From positions 1-64,000 of the forward strand of contig DASPUC010000037.1 of the NCBI GenBank assembly GCA_035623075.1: a stretch of DNA of 64,000 nt, given 5' to 3'. The notes under the pieces are model-generated. The model was given only the letters and a program-made list of their open reading frames with translations. It ran no database searches and had not been told where the DNA came from. Made by a program: the position numbers and the translations under genes. Below are positions 54,523 to 62,886 of this stretch, one piece after another. Numbering within the stretch: position 1 is the stretch's first letter; each line of letters opens with the position of its first letter. Source of the stretch: Nitrospiraceae bacterium (GTDB taxonomy: Bacteria; Nitrospirota; Nitrospiria; Nitrospirales; Nitrospiraceae).

Positions 54523-55305
54523 ATGGTTCGAGAAGGGAGTCAACCAAAGTCCCGAAATAACGGCGATCGACCGTCCGGATCAGCCCGATTCGGCACCCTC
54601 TACGTGGTGAGCACGCCCATTGGCAACCCGGACGACCTCACCGTTCGTGCGCTCCGGATTTTAAAGACTGTAGCCCTGATCGCGTCGGAAGATCCGGTCG
54701 TAACCCAGACTCTCCTCGCACATCACCGCGCCACCGGGACCGTTACGAGCTATGGGCCTCGGAATCGTGATGAAAAAATTGCCATTCTCCTGAATCGCCT
54801 CAAGAACGGCTGTCACGTCGCGCTCGTATCCGATTGCGGTACACCCGTGATCTATGATCCGGGATGCCGATTGATTCAGGAAGCACACAGAGCGGGAATC
54901 CCGGTTCGGTCCGTTCCCGGTCCATCGGCCTTGACCGCAGCCGTCGCGATTTCCGGCTACTCCGGAGACTCGGTACTCTTTGAGGGACACCTGCCACGGT
55001 TGAAAACTTCCCTCACGAAATTTTGTTCAGGACTTCGAAATGAGCGGAGAACAGTCGTGGTTTTCATGGCATCCGAGAGCATTGCGCCCATGCTCATTGC
55101 CCTCGCACGGACGCTTCCGACAAGGAGGGTGACCATTGCCCAGAACTTAACGAAATCGGGGGAAAAGACGCTTGAGGGAACACCCAGCACGCTGTTGAAA
55201 CACGTGCGGCGCTCCCCAAAGGCAGACACCGTGACCGTTGTGATCGAAGGTTTGTCCTCGCATCGTCGACCCACGCGACGATCGGGGCATAGCAGTCCCG
55301 CTTAA
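54523..55305 (+). CDS. rsmI: 16S rRNA (cytidine-1402-2'-O)-methyltransferase
   Basis: 260 residues with TAGGAGAGG upstream. LYVVSTPIGNPDDLTVRALRILK is the family start, and ALVSDCGTPVIYDPGCRLIQEA and SVPGPSALTAAVAISGYSGD form the SAM-binding tetrapyrrole-methylase fold. GHLPRLKT and FMASESIAP are in the middle. It methylates C1402 of 16S rRNA with RsmH. The N-terminal 20 residues are a polar extension, and the usual SEDTR motif is replaced here by SEDPVVT. Its stop overlaps the stop of the convergent TusA-like gene. Confidence 0.9.
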   Translation: MVREGSQPKSRNNGDRPSGSARFGTLYVVSTPIGNPDDLTVRALRILKTVALIASEDPVVTQTLLAHHRATGTVTSYGPRNRDEKIAILLNRLKNGCHVALVSDCGTPVIYDPGCRLIQEAHRAGIPVRSVPGPSALTAAVAISGYSGDSVLFEGHLPRLKTSLTKFCSGLRNERRTVVVFMASESIAPMLIALARTLPTRRVTIAQNLTKSGEKTLEGTPSTLLKHVRRSPKADTVTVVIEGLSSHRRPTRRSGHSSPA

Positions 55306-55586
55306 CCTGCAGCGCTCTTGCGGATGATCACCCGATGCACACGGTCGATTTGTTCCTGGGAGAGAATCGTGTGGCCTTCGTTGCGAACACTTTGAGGCAC
55401 GTTCCGGATTGGGTCTCCATCATCGAGAAGTACGGACAGAATCTGCCCCCCCTCCATCGTTTCCAACTTCAGTTTGGTTTTGACGAAGTTGTAGGGGCAG
55501 ATCACGCCTCGGAGGTCCAACTCCACATCTGGTTGGATGGATCCAGTTGAGTCCTTTGGTGGGAGGGAGTCGTGGGTGTTTTTCAT
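55302..55586 (-). CDS. TusA-family sulfur-carrier protein
   Basis: 94 residues from ATG 55586; a TTG at 55652 behind GGAAGG would add 22 residues and remains possible. VELDLRGVICPYNFVKTKLKLETMEGGQILSVLLDDGD is the TusA fold, with the single active cysteine in the CPxP-like CPYN position. TusA proteins pass sulfur (as persulfide) to tRNA thiolation, molybdenum cofactor or dissimilatory sulfur pathways. The Pro-to-Asn change is unusual within CPxP but seen in diverged members. Convergent with rsmI; the stop codons overlap in TTAA. Confidence 0.8.
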   Translation of the reverse strand: MKNTHDSLPPKDSTGSIQPDVELDLRGVICPYNFVKTKLKLETMEGGQILSVLLDDGDPIRNVPQSVRNEGHTILSQEQIDRVHRVIIRKSAAG

Positions 55587-55679
55587 CAGCGTACAGCCCA
55601 AGCAGTAGTCTATCTTCGCCTGGATCCTATCAAGGAGACGAGAACCTCGCAAGGATTGTCCTTCCGAGGAAAAAATGGC

Positions 55680-55705
55680 AAAAAAAAGGGCAGCTGACGC
55701 TGCCC
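55680..55705 (-). terminator. rho-independent terminator of the 55739 gene
   Basis: Reading on the minus strand, GGGCAG (complement of 55700-55705) and CTGCCC (complement of 55688-55693) pair around a six-base loop. Eight T residues follow (complement of A at 55680-55687). It lies 33 bases after the stop of the exported protein gene, so that gene is likely a single-gene transcript. Confidence 0.85.
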
Positions 55706-55738
55706 CTTCTCACACATCACGATGATGCTACTGGTGGT

Positions 55739-56500
55739 TTATTGCAGACCCTTTACAAGATTCGGCTTGGCAACGTCCGTGCCGTAGTCCGACTTGTTCT
55801 GGACCTTGGTTTCAGGCGCAACCGTCTGGTAACCCCACCCTGGCTGCGGTTCACAATTCCAGCACGGCGCAGCACCGGTAAACTCAGAAATGCCGGTTGT
55901 TACAGTTCCAGTGGCGGTGCCGGGTAGCACTCCTCCGACCGGACCACCTGTGACACCACCGCTGTTGGTTTCGATTCCACGCTCGGTCATCGGATTGGGG
56001 CGCTGTCCCAGCCCACCGAAGCCAGCCAGTTTCTCGTTGGCACGAAGCACCGACACCTCACGGACGAGCTTGCGTCCTGTCCCGAACTGTTGAGTGGACG
56101 TCGTCGCTTCGACAACTTGTAGCGTGACATCGTCACCAGCTTGGAGAGCCTTGATGGCCTCCATATTTGTCTTATCATCCAGATACACGGTCAGAGAACT
56201 CATGGCCCCAGTTCCAGCCCGTCCTTCATCATGCGAGCTTCCACCGGTCTCTAAGTGCATCTTGTTCCCAGGAATATCGACGGCGAGAACTCGGCCATAG
56301 ATCGTCTCTGGCTGAGATAGTCTCTCGATGAAATTGGTCCGATCGAATGTGGTTACCCGAGTGGAGGACCCTGAAACATCTCCGACGCCTGCGCCGACGC
56401 CCATCCCCTGTTGGTTGGACTGTAAGCGCTCCTGGGCCATGGCCACACTCACGGAGCCGACAAGAAGAAGTGCCGCTCCTAGTGCCAACACGTTACGCAT
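55739..56500 (-). CDS. exported protein with Gly-rich middle and C-terminal CxxC
   Basis: 253 residues with a clear signal peptide (MRNVLALGAALLLVGSVSVAMAQ) and an excellent ribosome site, AAGGAGG. After a polar start, residues about 60-150 form a small beta-domain (ETIYGRVLAVDIPGNKMHLE, SLTVYLDDKT, GDDVTLQVVEATTS). A Gly/Thr-rich stretch follows with GGVTGGPVGGVLPGTATGTVTTG, and a C-terminal region with APCWNCEPQPGWGYQ. The beta-domain looks OB-like. No family is named. Strong RBS and own terminator suggest it is abundant, probably periplasmic or surface. Confidence 0.75.
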   Translation of the reverse strand: MRNVLALGAALLLVGSVSVAMAQERLQSNQQGMGVGAGVGDVSGSSTRVTTFDRTNFIERLSQPETIYGRVLAVDIPGNKMHLETGGSSHDEGRAGTGAMSSLTVYLDDKTNMEAIKALQAGDDVTLQVVEATTSTQQFGTGRKLVREVSVLRANEKLAGFGGLGQRPNPMTERGIETNSGGVTGGPVGGVLPGTATGTVTTGISEFTGAAPCWNCEPQPGWGYQTVAPETKVQNKSDYGTDVAKPNLVKGLQ

Positions 56501-56724
56501 GTGCTGCCTCCTTGTGAGTTAGAGAAATGGATAAATGACGGACGACATGAAGATGAGGATACTCAACGAAACTTTTAAGGATTTTCATCATGCTAGGCGG
56601 CGGACTATAGGCTACTGTTGGGCTCATGTCAAGGGGGGTCGACCGCCCCTCGTGCGAACAAGTTCATCCCTTCCGATGTCGACAATTACAGCCCCCAAAG
56701 CGCTCATCTGGTAGCCTCAAAGGA

Positions 56725-56811
56725 TGGTGCCCGGAGGGAGGGTCGAACTCCCACTCTCTTGCGAGAACCGGATTTTGAGTCCGGCGCGTCTGCCAGTTCC
56801 GCCATCCGGGC
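56725..56811 (-). tRNA. tRNA-Leu, anticodon CAA
   Basis: Minus strand, 87 bases with encoded CCA (56725-56727). The acceptor stem is GCCCGGA (56811-56805) paired with TCCGGGC (56735-56729). The anticodon arm CCGGA-CTCAAAA-TCCGG gives anticodon CAA. A long variable arm (TCTCGCAAGAGA) identifies a class II tRNA, and GTTCGAC is the T loop. It reads UUG leucine codons. Confidence 0.96.
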
Positions 56812-56832
56812 ATAAATCTCATAAGGGGGCCA

Positions 56833-56861
56833 CTTCTAACATGAAGTTCCTGATGGGTCAA
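56833..56861 (-). promoter_or_regulatory. promoter for tRNA-Leu
   Basis: On the minus strand, TTGACC (complement of 56856-56861) and TAGAAG (complement of 56833-56838) are 17 bases apart and lie about 22 bases before the tRNA 5' end. The -35 is close to consensus, the -10 moderately so. It fits a sigma70 promoter with a short leader, as usual for tRNA genes. Confidence 0.55.
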
Positions 56862-56943
56862 TCGGCCGACTCCCCCTTCCCTTGGCCTAAAATCGAGTGT
56901 TACAATCACGCCACTTAACTCACGTCTGAGGAGGCCAATACAC

Positions 56944-57228
56944 ATGTCTGAAGTGCAATGCGTGACCTGCGGACAGTCCGGAGAGGCCATTACCGAAACC
57001 CTCTTCATGGGGCGGTTTGAGGCGGACATTAAGGCAAAGGTCTGTCGGCCTTGCTGGAAGAAATGGGAAGCGATGCGGGTCATGGTCATTAATGAGTATC
57101 AAGTGAACCTGGGGGATGAGAGCGGCAGAGAACTCGTCAAGAAACAAATGAAGGCCTTTCTGAAATTGGGGGAACAAGCCGACACATCCAAACTCGAACA
57201 GAATTATCGACCACCGTCTGGTACGTGA
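56944..57228 (+). CDS. zinc-ribbon protein with YggX (Fe2+-trafficking)-like C-terminal region
   Basis: 94 residues behind GAGGAGG. The N-terminus has CVTCGQSG and, 23 residues later, VCRPCWKKW, so two CxxC pairs forming a metal ribbon. The second half, KWEAMRVMVINEYQVNLGDESGRELVKKQMKAFL, resembles YggX (WxxWxxxQTMLINEKxLN...EHRKLLExEMxxFL), a small protein that protects iron-sulfur clusters and handles Fe2+. YggX itself has an N-terminal single Cys and no ribbon, so this looks like a related or fused form. It is transcribed alone; a TACAAT box at 56901-56906 may be its -10. The family link is by eye. Confidence 0.7.
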   Translation: MSEVQCVTCGQSGEAITETLFMGRFEADIKAKVCRPCWKKWEAMRVMVINEYQVNLGDESGRELVKKQMKAFLKLGEQADTSKLEQNYRPPSGT

Positions 57229-57419
57229 CCGAGGCCGCCAACGTTTCTCGACAGACGTGCGATGTTCAACACTTCACATGAAATTTCTCCTGCGTTCTCG
57301 CAGGCTTCGTTGACAGTCTCATTTCAGAAGTGCTAGATTGAAAGTCTTCGTGGGCCCCCGGTTCATCCTCTACGCCAGAGAGATCGTGACCATAGGGCAG
57401 AGAGAGATAGTGTGACGCC

Positions 57420-57875
57420 ATGATTGCGCAGATGCATTTGAAAGGGTTGATGTTCGACCCGTACAATAACGCTTATATTGTCATCCTGCGCGATGAGGAT
57501 CGTTCCGACATCCTTCCGATTTGGGTAGGAAAATCGGAAGCCGGCTCGATCAGCCTGGCTCTGGAAAACGTCGCCCCGCCCCGACCAATGACCCATGACT
57601 TCATGAAGTCGATTCTCGACGCCTATGATGCGAAGATCATCAGCGTCGTCATCACAGACCTTTCCGAGAACACGTACTTCGCCAAGATCCACATGATGTA
57701 CGAAGACTCAGAATATACCGTGGACTCTCGCCCCAGTGACGCCATTGCTCTTGCGCTTCGCTGCAACGCGCCGATTTTTGCGAGCGAGACAGTGATTCGA
57801 AAGCAGAACTCGGAAGAGCTTGAACAGTGGCTTGAGAACCTGAAACCGGAAGATTTCGGAAAGCTGGATTCCTGA
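57420..57875 (+). CDS. bifunctional-nuclease-domain (BFN, DUF151) protein, first of tandem pair
   Basis: 151 residues. YIVILRDEDRSDILPIWVGKSEAGSISLALENV and RPMTHDFMKSIL are the DUF151 signature, continuing with TYFAKIHM and VDSRPSDAIALALRCNAPIFASE. Plant members of the family are nucleases; bacterial ones are common but of unclear activity. The TGA overlaps the next ATG (TGATG), so the two BFN genes are coupled. They are followed by rplM and rpsI with a 30-base gap, suggesting a shared transcript. Confidence 0.85.
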   Translation: MIAQMHLKGLMFDPYNNAYIVILRDEDRSDILPIWVGKSEAGSISLALENVAPPRPMTHDFMKSILDAYDAKIISVVITDLSENTYFAKIHMMYEDSEYTVDSRPSDAIALALRCNAPIFASETVIRKQNSEELEQWLENLKPEDFGKLDS

Positions 57876-58372
57876 TGAGCGACGCATCGTCTTCCCTAAA
57901 TCACGATTTGATTGAGTTCAAGGTCGATCGCGTCGTCGACGAAACGGCGACAGACACGAGGATCGTGGTGTTGACGCGTGCAGGTTCTCCGACCGATACG
58001 TTCCCGATCTGGGTCGGAGCAGCAGAAGGCTCCGCGATCAAGCTGGCGATGGATACGATGGTCACTCCGCGGCCGATGAGTCATGACCTGATCAAGAGTT
58101 TTATCGAACATTTAGGAGTTGTTCTGCGACGCGTGGTGATCACTGACGTCAAAAGCAGTACCTACTATGCGACGGTGTATCTCGAAAGCAAGGGTGTCGA
58201 GCGGACGGTCGATGCAAGGCCGAGTGATGCCATCTCGCTGGCATTGCGCGTTCATTGTCCTATTTACATTACGCAGGACGTGCTGACACGTCGCAGCAGC
58301 AGCAACCTCGATGCGTGGCTCGCAAAGATGGAGTCGAAGAACCTCGGAACGCAAGAAGTCCAAGAAACCTGA
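57875..58372 (+). CDS. bifunctional-nuclease-domain (BFN, DUF151) protein, second of tandem pair
   Basis: 165 residues. It keeps the same pattern as the first copy: DTFPIWVGAAEGSAIKLAMDTM, RPMSHDLIKSFIEHLG, TYYATVYLES, VDARPSDAISLALRVHCPIYI. Identity to the first copy is about 40% by eye, so this is an old duplication. Its N-terminal 20 residues (LIEFKVDRVVDETATDTR) and C-terminal tail differ. Transcribed into rplM. Confidence 0.85.
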   Translation: MSDASSSLNHDLIEFKVDRVVDETATDTRIVVLTRAGSPTDTFPIWVGAAEGSAIKLAMDTMVTPRPMSHDLIKSFIEHLGVVLRRVVITDVKSSTYYATVYLESKGVERTVDARPSDAISLALRVHCPIYITQDVLTRRSSSNLDAWLAKMESKNLGTQEVQET

Positions 58373-58402
58373 TTCACTCGGAGCAAGGAGCGAGCGTACA
58401 CA

Positions 58403-58831
58403 ATGACAACGTATCTGGAAAAACCGGCGAATGTGCAAGAGAAGTGGTACCTCGTCAATGCAGAAGGAAAAACATTGGGCCGCTTGGCTGCTCGCGTCGC
58501 CGGCCTCCTGCGCGGAAAACATCGCCCAACGTTTACTCCAAACGTCGACCACGGCGACCACGTGGTGATCGTGAACGCGGAGAAAATCCAGTTGACCGGT
58601 GACAAAATGCAAACCAAGTTGTACCGGCATCACAGCGGTTATCCGGGAGGGCTCAAGACGGCGACGGCCGCCCATGTCTTTCGGAAAGACCCGACCCAGC
58701 TCTTGACCAGAGCGATCGAGGGGATGCTTCCCAAAACCCCGTTGGGGAATCATATGGCGAAAAAACTCCGTGTGTATGTCGGCCCAACCCATCCACACCA
58801 GGCCCAACGGCCGGAAGCCATTACGTTGTAA
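58403..58831 (+). CDS. rplM: 50S ribosomal protein L13
   Basis: 142 residues, standard size. WYLVNAEGKTLGRLAARVAGLLRGKHRPTFTP and GDHVVIVNAEKIQLTG are L13 motifs, with YRHHSGYPGGLK and the C-terminal GMLPKTPLGNHMAKKLRVY region. It binds 23S rRNA domain VI. The usual rplM-rpsI operon order is kept, with rpsI 44 bases on. Confidence 0.97.
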   Translation: MTTYLEKPANVQEKWYLVNAEGKTLGRLAARVAGLLRGKHRPTFTPNVDHGDHVVIVNAEKIQLTGDKMQTKLYRHHSGYPGGLKTATAAHVFRKDPTQLLTRAIEGMLPKTPLGNHMAKKLRVYVGPTHPHQAQRPEAITL

Positions 58832-58875
58832 ACAACAGGTCCTAATCACGCGTGTGAAGAAGGAGGCGTTCTAGC

Positions 58876-59268
58876 ATGGCAGTGGCTACTCAGTACGCAA
58901 CCGGACGAAGAAAATGTGCGGTAGCCCGAGCCTGGGTGACCGGGACGGCAGGCGATATTACGATCAATGATAAACCGCTGGAGCAGGCGTTCCCGCGTTT
59001 GACGTTACGCCAGATTATCCAATTACCACTCGAGATCGCTGGCGTCGCCGGAAAATATTCCATCAAGGCGACGGTTCACGGGGGAGGGCCGACTGGACAG
59101 GCCGGTGCCATCAGACATGCCATCGCCAGAGCCCTCGCGACTATGAACCAACCGCTCCGCAGCCCCCTCAAGAAGGAAGGGCTGCTCACCCGAGATTCCC
59201 GGGTCAAAGAGCGGAAAAAGTACGGTCAGAAGGGTGCGCGCAAACGGTTCCAGTACTCGAAACGATAA
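58876..59268 (+). CDS. rpsI: 30S ribosomal protein S9
   Basis: 130 residues. YATGRRKCAVARAWVTGTAG and INDKPLEQAFPRLTLRQII are the S9 motifs, with the basic C-terminal tail KKYGQKGARKRFQYSKR reaching the ribosomal P site. It ends the transcript at a strong terminator (59290-59318). The upstream spacer of 44 bases contains AAGGAGG just before the ATG. Confidence 0.97.
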   Translation: MAVATQYATGRRKCAVARAWVTGTAGDITINDKPLEQAFPRLTLRQIIQLPLEIAGVAGKYSIKATVHGGGPTGQAGAIRHAIARALATMNQPLRSPLKKEGLLTRDSRVKERKKYGQKGARKRFQYSKR

Positions 59269-59289
59269 CGGCAGGAGCCAGAGCGAGAA

Positions 59290-59318
59290 AAAGGGAAGGC
59301 TCCTGGCCTTCCCTTTTT
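59290..59318 (+). terminator. rho-independent terminator after rpsI
   Basis: A ten-base-pair stem (AAGGGAAGGC 59290-59299 with GCCTTCCCTT 59305-59314) and a five-base loop, followed by a run of T. It lies about 20 bases after the rpsI stop. Confidence 0.9.
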
Positions 59319-59506
59319 TATGCCCGCAGCTATAAGTTGGGGGTTATCAGATAAGAAGGAAGACAGATGATGACAGGGGCTTTCCAGCAACACCGCGGCG
59401 TTGAACGTGGTCTCCCCCCGGCCATGCATCACGTATCATGCGTGACGTCTTCGAAAAGAGATGCGGGAACGCAGTGGGAGACCTTTGGCAGAATCTGGAA
59501 ACCGCT

Positions 59507-60580
59507 ATGAAAAAGTTTCGAATTGCAATCGCAGGAGCGAGCGGCTATGCAGGCGCGGAACTCGTCCGTCTCGTGGCTCTCCATCCACACTTCGAGTTGG
59601 TGGCTGTTACGTCAGAAAAGTCGGCTGGCGCAGCCGTTGCCTCCGTCTTTCCCAGCCTCGCTGGCCTTGTGGTACACACGTTTCAAGCTCTCACACCTGA
59701 GACCTTGGCAGAACGAGCCGATGCCGTTTTTCTGGCACTCCCCCATACAAAATCTTTGGACCCGGTCGCAGTTTCCGTCAAAGCAGGCAAGATCGTCGTT
59801 GATCTTAGCGCCGACTACCGGCTGAAAAATCCACTGGTCTATGAACAGTGGTATGAGACCCCTCACACCCACGCTCAATTGTTGAATGAAGCCGTCTACG
59901 GACTTCCGGAGTTGTATCGGTCTGCCATCGCCAAGGCGAAGTTTGTCGCTTCACCCGGTTGCTATCCGACCGCAGCAGTCCTGCAATTGGCACCGCTTTT
60001 CGCCCGGGACCTCGTTCAGCCCAATACCGTGGTTATTGATGCAAAATCCGGGATCTCCGGTGCCGGTCGAAGCCCTGCGCTCGCCTATCATTTTCCAGAA
60101 GCGCACGAATCACTGGAGCCGTACAAGATCGGCCAACACCGCCACACTCCTGAGATCGAGCAAGAACTCACCGGGCTATTGGGAAAAGCCGTGGGCCGGT
60201 CTGGCGGGAGTGATTCATCAGTTACCGTTGCCTTTACGCCGCATCTTGTTCCCATGAACCGGGGAATTTTGAGCACGGCCTATTGCAAATTACGCAATCC
60301 GCTGAAGCTCACCGACCTTCGGTCCTTGTACCGCGACTTCTATAAAGGGGAGCGATTCGTCCGCGTCCACGAAGATATCGTCCCCAATCCGCGTTATATC
60401 AAAGGGTCCAATTATTGCGACCTTGCTGTCTTCACCGATGATCGAGCCGGCTGGGTCGTGACCGTTGCAGCAGTGGACAATCTCGTCAAGGGAGCCGCGG
60501 GCCAAGCGATTCAAGCGATGAACCTCATGCTTGGTCTTCCTGAGGAAGCGGGGCTTACCAGTCCTGCTGCCTACCCCTAG
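59507..60580 (+). CDS. argC: N-acetyl-gamma-glutamyl-phosphate reductase
   Basis: 357 residues from ATG 59507; the frame is open 23 codons upstream, but those are not conserved. RIAIAGASGYAGAELVRL is the NADP-binding loop, KFVASPGCYPTAAVLQLAPL carries the catalytic Cys, and GAGRSPALAYHF is family-specific. It reduces N-acetylglutamyl phosphate in arginine synthesis. argJ follows 24 bases on, so the two are co-transcribed. Confidence 0.95.
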   Translation: MKKFRIAIAGASGYAGAELVRLVALHPHFELVAVTSEKSAGAAVASVFPSLAGLVVHTFQALTPETLAERADAVFLALPHTKSLDPVAVSVKAGKIVVDLSADYRLKNPLVYEQWYETPHTHAQLLNEAVYGLPELYRSAIAKAKFVASPGCYPTAAVLQLAPLFARDLVQPNTVVIDAKSGISGAGRSPALAYHFPEAHESLEPYKIGQHRHTPEIEQELTGLLGKAVGRSGGSDSSVTVAFTPHLVPMNRGILSTAYCKLRNPLKLTDLRSLYRDFYKGERFVRVHEDIVPNPRYIKGSNYCDLAVFTDDRAGWVVTVAAVDNLVKGAAGQAIQAMNLMLGLPEEAGLTSPAAYP

Positions 60581-60604
60581 ACCACGCCCGTTTCCTTTTC
60601 CACC

Positions 60605-61828
60605 ATGCACCAGCCGTCTTTTAGGAAATCTCCTCGTCAGGGCGTCACGGCTCCAGCCGGGTTTAAGGCAACGGGCGTACACTGCGGAATCAAGAAGGCC
60701 GGCCTCCTCGATTTGGCCTTGGTGGTCTCGGAGCGGAGCGGCCCGATTGCCGGCGTATTCACCCGCAATCGGATCGTCGCCGCCCCGGTCATCCTCGATC
60801 GTCTCCATCTCCGACATAGGCGTGGCCGTGCCTTCATTATCAACAGCGGCAATGCCAATGCCTGTACCGGCCCTGCAGGCACGACGACAGCTCGACGGAC
60901 GGCACAGCTGGTGGCCAGGGTGCTTGGTGTTCCTCCATACGAAGTCTTTGTGGGATCGACTGGCGTCATTGGCCGTCCCCTCCCATTCACCTGTATCAGG
61001 GACGGGATACCGAGGTTGATGAAGGAACTTGGCGCTCGCGGAGGGCACCTGGCGGCTCGGGCCATTATGACGACAGACCTTCATCCCAAGCACGTCGGGT
61101 TACAGACCAAGATCGGTGGACGGATCGTGACCATTGGTGGAATGGCCAAGGGATCGGGCATGATCCATCCTGATATGGCCACCATGTTGGGCTACCTCAC
61201 GACGGATGCGGCGATCACGAGGTCCGCGTTGCAGCGTGCCTTAACGTTGGCCGTCGACAACTCGTTCAATTGCATCTCGGTCGACGGCGACACCAGCACC
61301 AACGATACCGTGCTCTGCCTGGCCAATGGACTCGCCGGCAATCGTGCGATCTCAACTGGCACGTCAGACTTCCGCCGATTTGTTCAGCTCCTGACCAAGA
61401 CCTGCGAAACCTTGGCTCTGGCAATTTGTCGTGATGGAGAAGGCGTGACGAAGGTGGTGAAGATTGCCGTTTCCGGTGCTGATACTGCGAAGCAGGCACA
61501 TCAGATTGCCCAAACTGTGGCAACGTCGAATTTGGTCAAGACCGCTCTGTTCGGCGAGGATGCCAATTGGGGTCGGGTGATGGCTGCGATCGGGAGGGCC
61601 GGCGTTCCTGTCATTCAGGGGAAAGTCGATATCTGGTTCGACGGAGTCGCCATGGTCAAGCACGGCGTCGGACTTGGCCCAGCGGCTGAGAGGCGGATTG
61701 CGCAGGTCTTCAAGCAGAAAGAGTTTACGATCGCCATCCGTCTCGGCAGCGGAAGACACCAATCCCACATGTGGACAACGGATTTGTCGTACGACTATGT
61801 GCGCATCAACGCGAGCTACAGGTCCTGA
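60605..61828 (+). CDS. argJ: glutamate N-acetyltransferase / amino-acid N-acetyltransferase (ArgJ)
   Basis: 407 residues. GFKATGVHCGIK opens the family, INSGNANACTG forms the oxyanion region, and HPDMATMLGYLTTDA is the self-cleavage site where the Thr of the ATM-LG motif becomes the catalytic residue of the beta chain. GEDANWGRVMAAIGRAG is a C-terminal signature. It cycles the acetyl group from N-acetylornithine to glutamate, the cyclic arginine pathway. Upstream of the rpsB leader. Confidence 0.95.
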   Translation: MHQPSFRKSPRQGVTAPAGFKATGVHCGIKKAGLLDLALVVSERSGPIAGVFTRNRIVAAPVILDRLHLRHRRGRAFIINSGNANACTGPAGTTTARRTAQLVARVLGVPPYEVFVGSTGVIGRPLPFTCIRDGIPRLMKELGARGGHLAARAIMTTDLHPKHVGLQTKIGGRIVTIGGMAKGSGMIHPDMATMLGYLTTDAAITRSALQRALTLAVDNSFNCISVDGDTSTNDTVLCLANGLAGNRAISTGTSDFRRFVQLLTKTCETLALAICRDGEGVTKVVKIAVSGADTAKQAHQIAQTVATSNLVKTALFGEDANWGRVMAAIGRAGVPVIQGKVDIWFDGVAMVKHGVGLGPAAERRIAQVFKQKEFTIAIRLGSGRHQSHMWTTDLSYDYVRINASYRS

Positions 61829-61956
61829 TGGGCAGAGCACCAGGAACCTTGCAAACTCCCAGGTAGTATGCTAGCGTGCCAAGGCTTTGGGCTTGTAGGT
61901 GATAGCCTCCGCCGAGTTGAATCCCGCATCGGACGGAGAAATTTTTAAATACACGT

Positions 61957-62053
61957 CAGCGTCACGTGACGCTGCGGGGCTTGAGAATAAGGGACATGTT
62001 TCCCTCGCCTCCTTGAGTGAGGCGCTCTGCAAGCCTTGAGAGGAGGTGAAGGC
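61957..62053 (+). promoter_or_regulatory. structured rpsB leader, candidate autoregulatory element
   Basis: The leader begins with a perfect 18-base palindrome (61957-61974). Next, GGCTTG (61978-61983) can pair with CAAGCC (62030-62035) and enclose two hairpins: GGGA/TCCC around 61991-62004 and CGCCTC/GAGGCG (62006-62011 with 62019-62024). That makes a three-way-junction-like fold ending next to the ribosome site AGGAGGTGA (62041-62049). S2 protein represses its own messenger through such leaders in several bacteria. Pairing was done by eye, without energy calculation. Confidence 0.55.
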
Positions 62054-62827
62054 ATGGGAGTGGTTTCAATCAAGGAATTATTGGAAGCCGGCGTCCATTT
62101 TGGACACCAGACCAATCGATGGAATCCAAAGATGAAGAAATTTCTCTTTGGAGAACGAAACGGCATTTACATCATCGACCTTCAGCAAACGGTCGCCCGA
62201 ATGGATCAGGCCTATGCCTTCGTCCGTGATACGGTCGCTTCCGGTCAGCCCGTTTTGTTCGTAGGCACAAAACGGCAGGCCGCCGAGATTTTGGAAGAAG
62301 AGGCCAAGCGGGCCAATATGTTTTTTGTCAACCAGCGCTGGCTGGGCGGGATGCTCACAAACTTCCAGACGATCCGCCGTAGCATCGACAAGATGAAAAA
62401 AATGGAGACGACGCTGCTTGATCCCGCGCAGCACGGCTTGACCAAGAAAGAAATCTCTCAGATGCAAAAAGAGATCGTCAAGCTGCAAAAGTATTTGACG
62501 GGAATTAAGAACCTGCGCGGCCTTCCGGGAGCGGTGTTTATCCTCGACACGAGAGTCGAGCACATTGCCGTGATGGAAGCAGCCCGCCTGGAAATTCCGG
62601 TCATTGCGATTGTGGATACGAACTGCGACCCTGACCGCATCACCTACCCCATTCCCGGCAATGACGATGCCATTCGCTCGATCAAACTCATTACGTCCCG
62701 CATCGCTGACGCCTGCATCGAAGGCGCCCATTTGCGCGCGCAACGAGACGAGGCCGAGTTTCAATCGGCTCCCGCCGGCGATGCCAAGCAAGCTGCCATG
62801 AGCCTGGAGAGCGTACCAGCATCGTAG
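62054..62827 (+). CDS. rpsB: 30S ribosomal protein S2
   Basis: 257 residues from ATG 62054 behind [33 protein letters not shown]-type start (read here as [17 protein letters not shown]), [15 protein letters not shown], and [33 protein letters not shown] are S2 hallmarks. The C-terminal tail is short and acidic-free. It begins the conserved rpsB-tsf-pyrH cluster. Confidence 0.97.
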   Translation: MGVVSIKELLEAGVHFGHQTNRWNPKMKKFLFGERNGIYIIDLQQTVARMDQAYAFVRDTVASGQPVLFVGTKRQAAEILEEEAKRANMFFVNQRWLGGMLTNFQTIRRSIDKMKKMETTLLDPAQHGLTKKEISQMQKEIVKLQKYLTGIKNLRGLPGAVFILDTRVEHIAVMEAARLEIPVIAIVDTNCDPDRITYPIPGNDDAIRSIKLITSRIADACIEGAHLRAQRDEAEFQSAPAGDAKQAAMSLESVPAS

Positions 62828-62886
62828 GATCGGGCACACGGGCGGTCTACCATCATCAACCGTTGAATAGAGAAGGGCTCTGGCGC

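Noticed and set aside
60290-61093. 267-codon minus-strand frame opposite argC/argJ
   Set aside because: Covers two well-supported genes on the plus strand; no domain.
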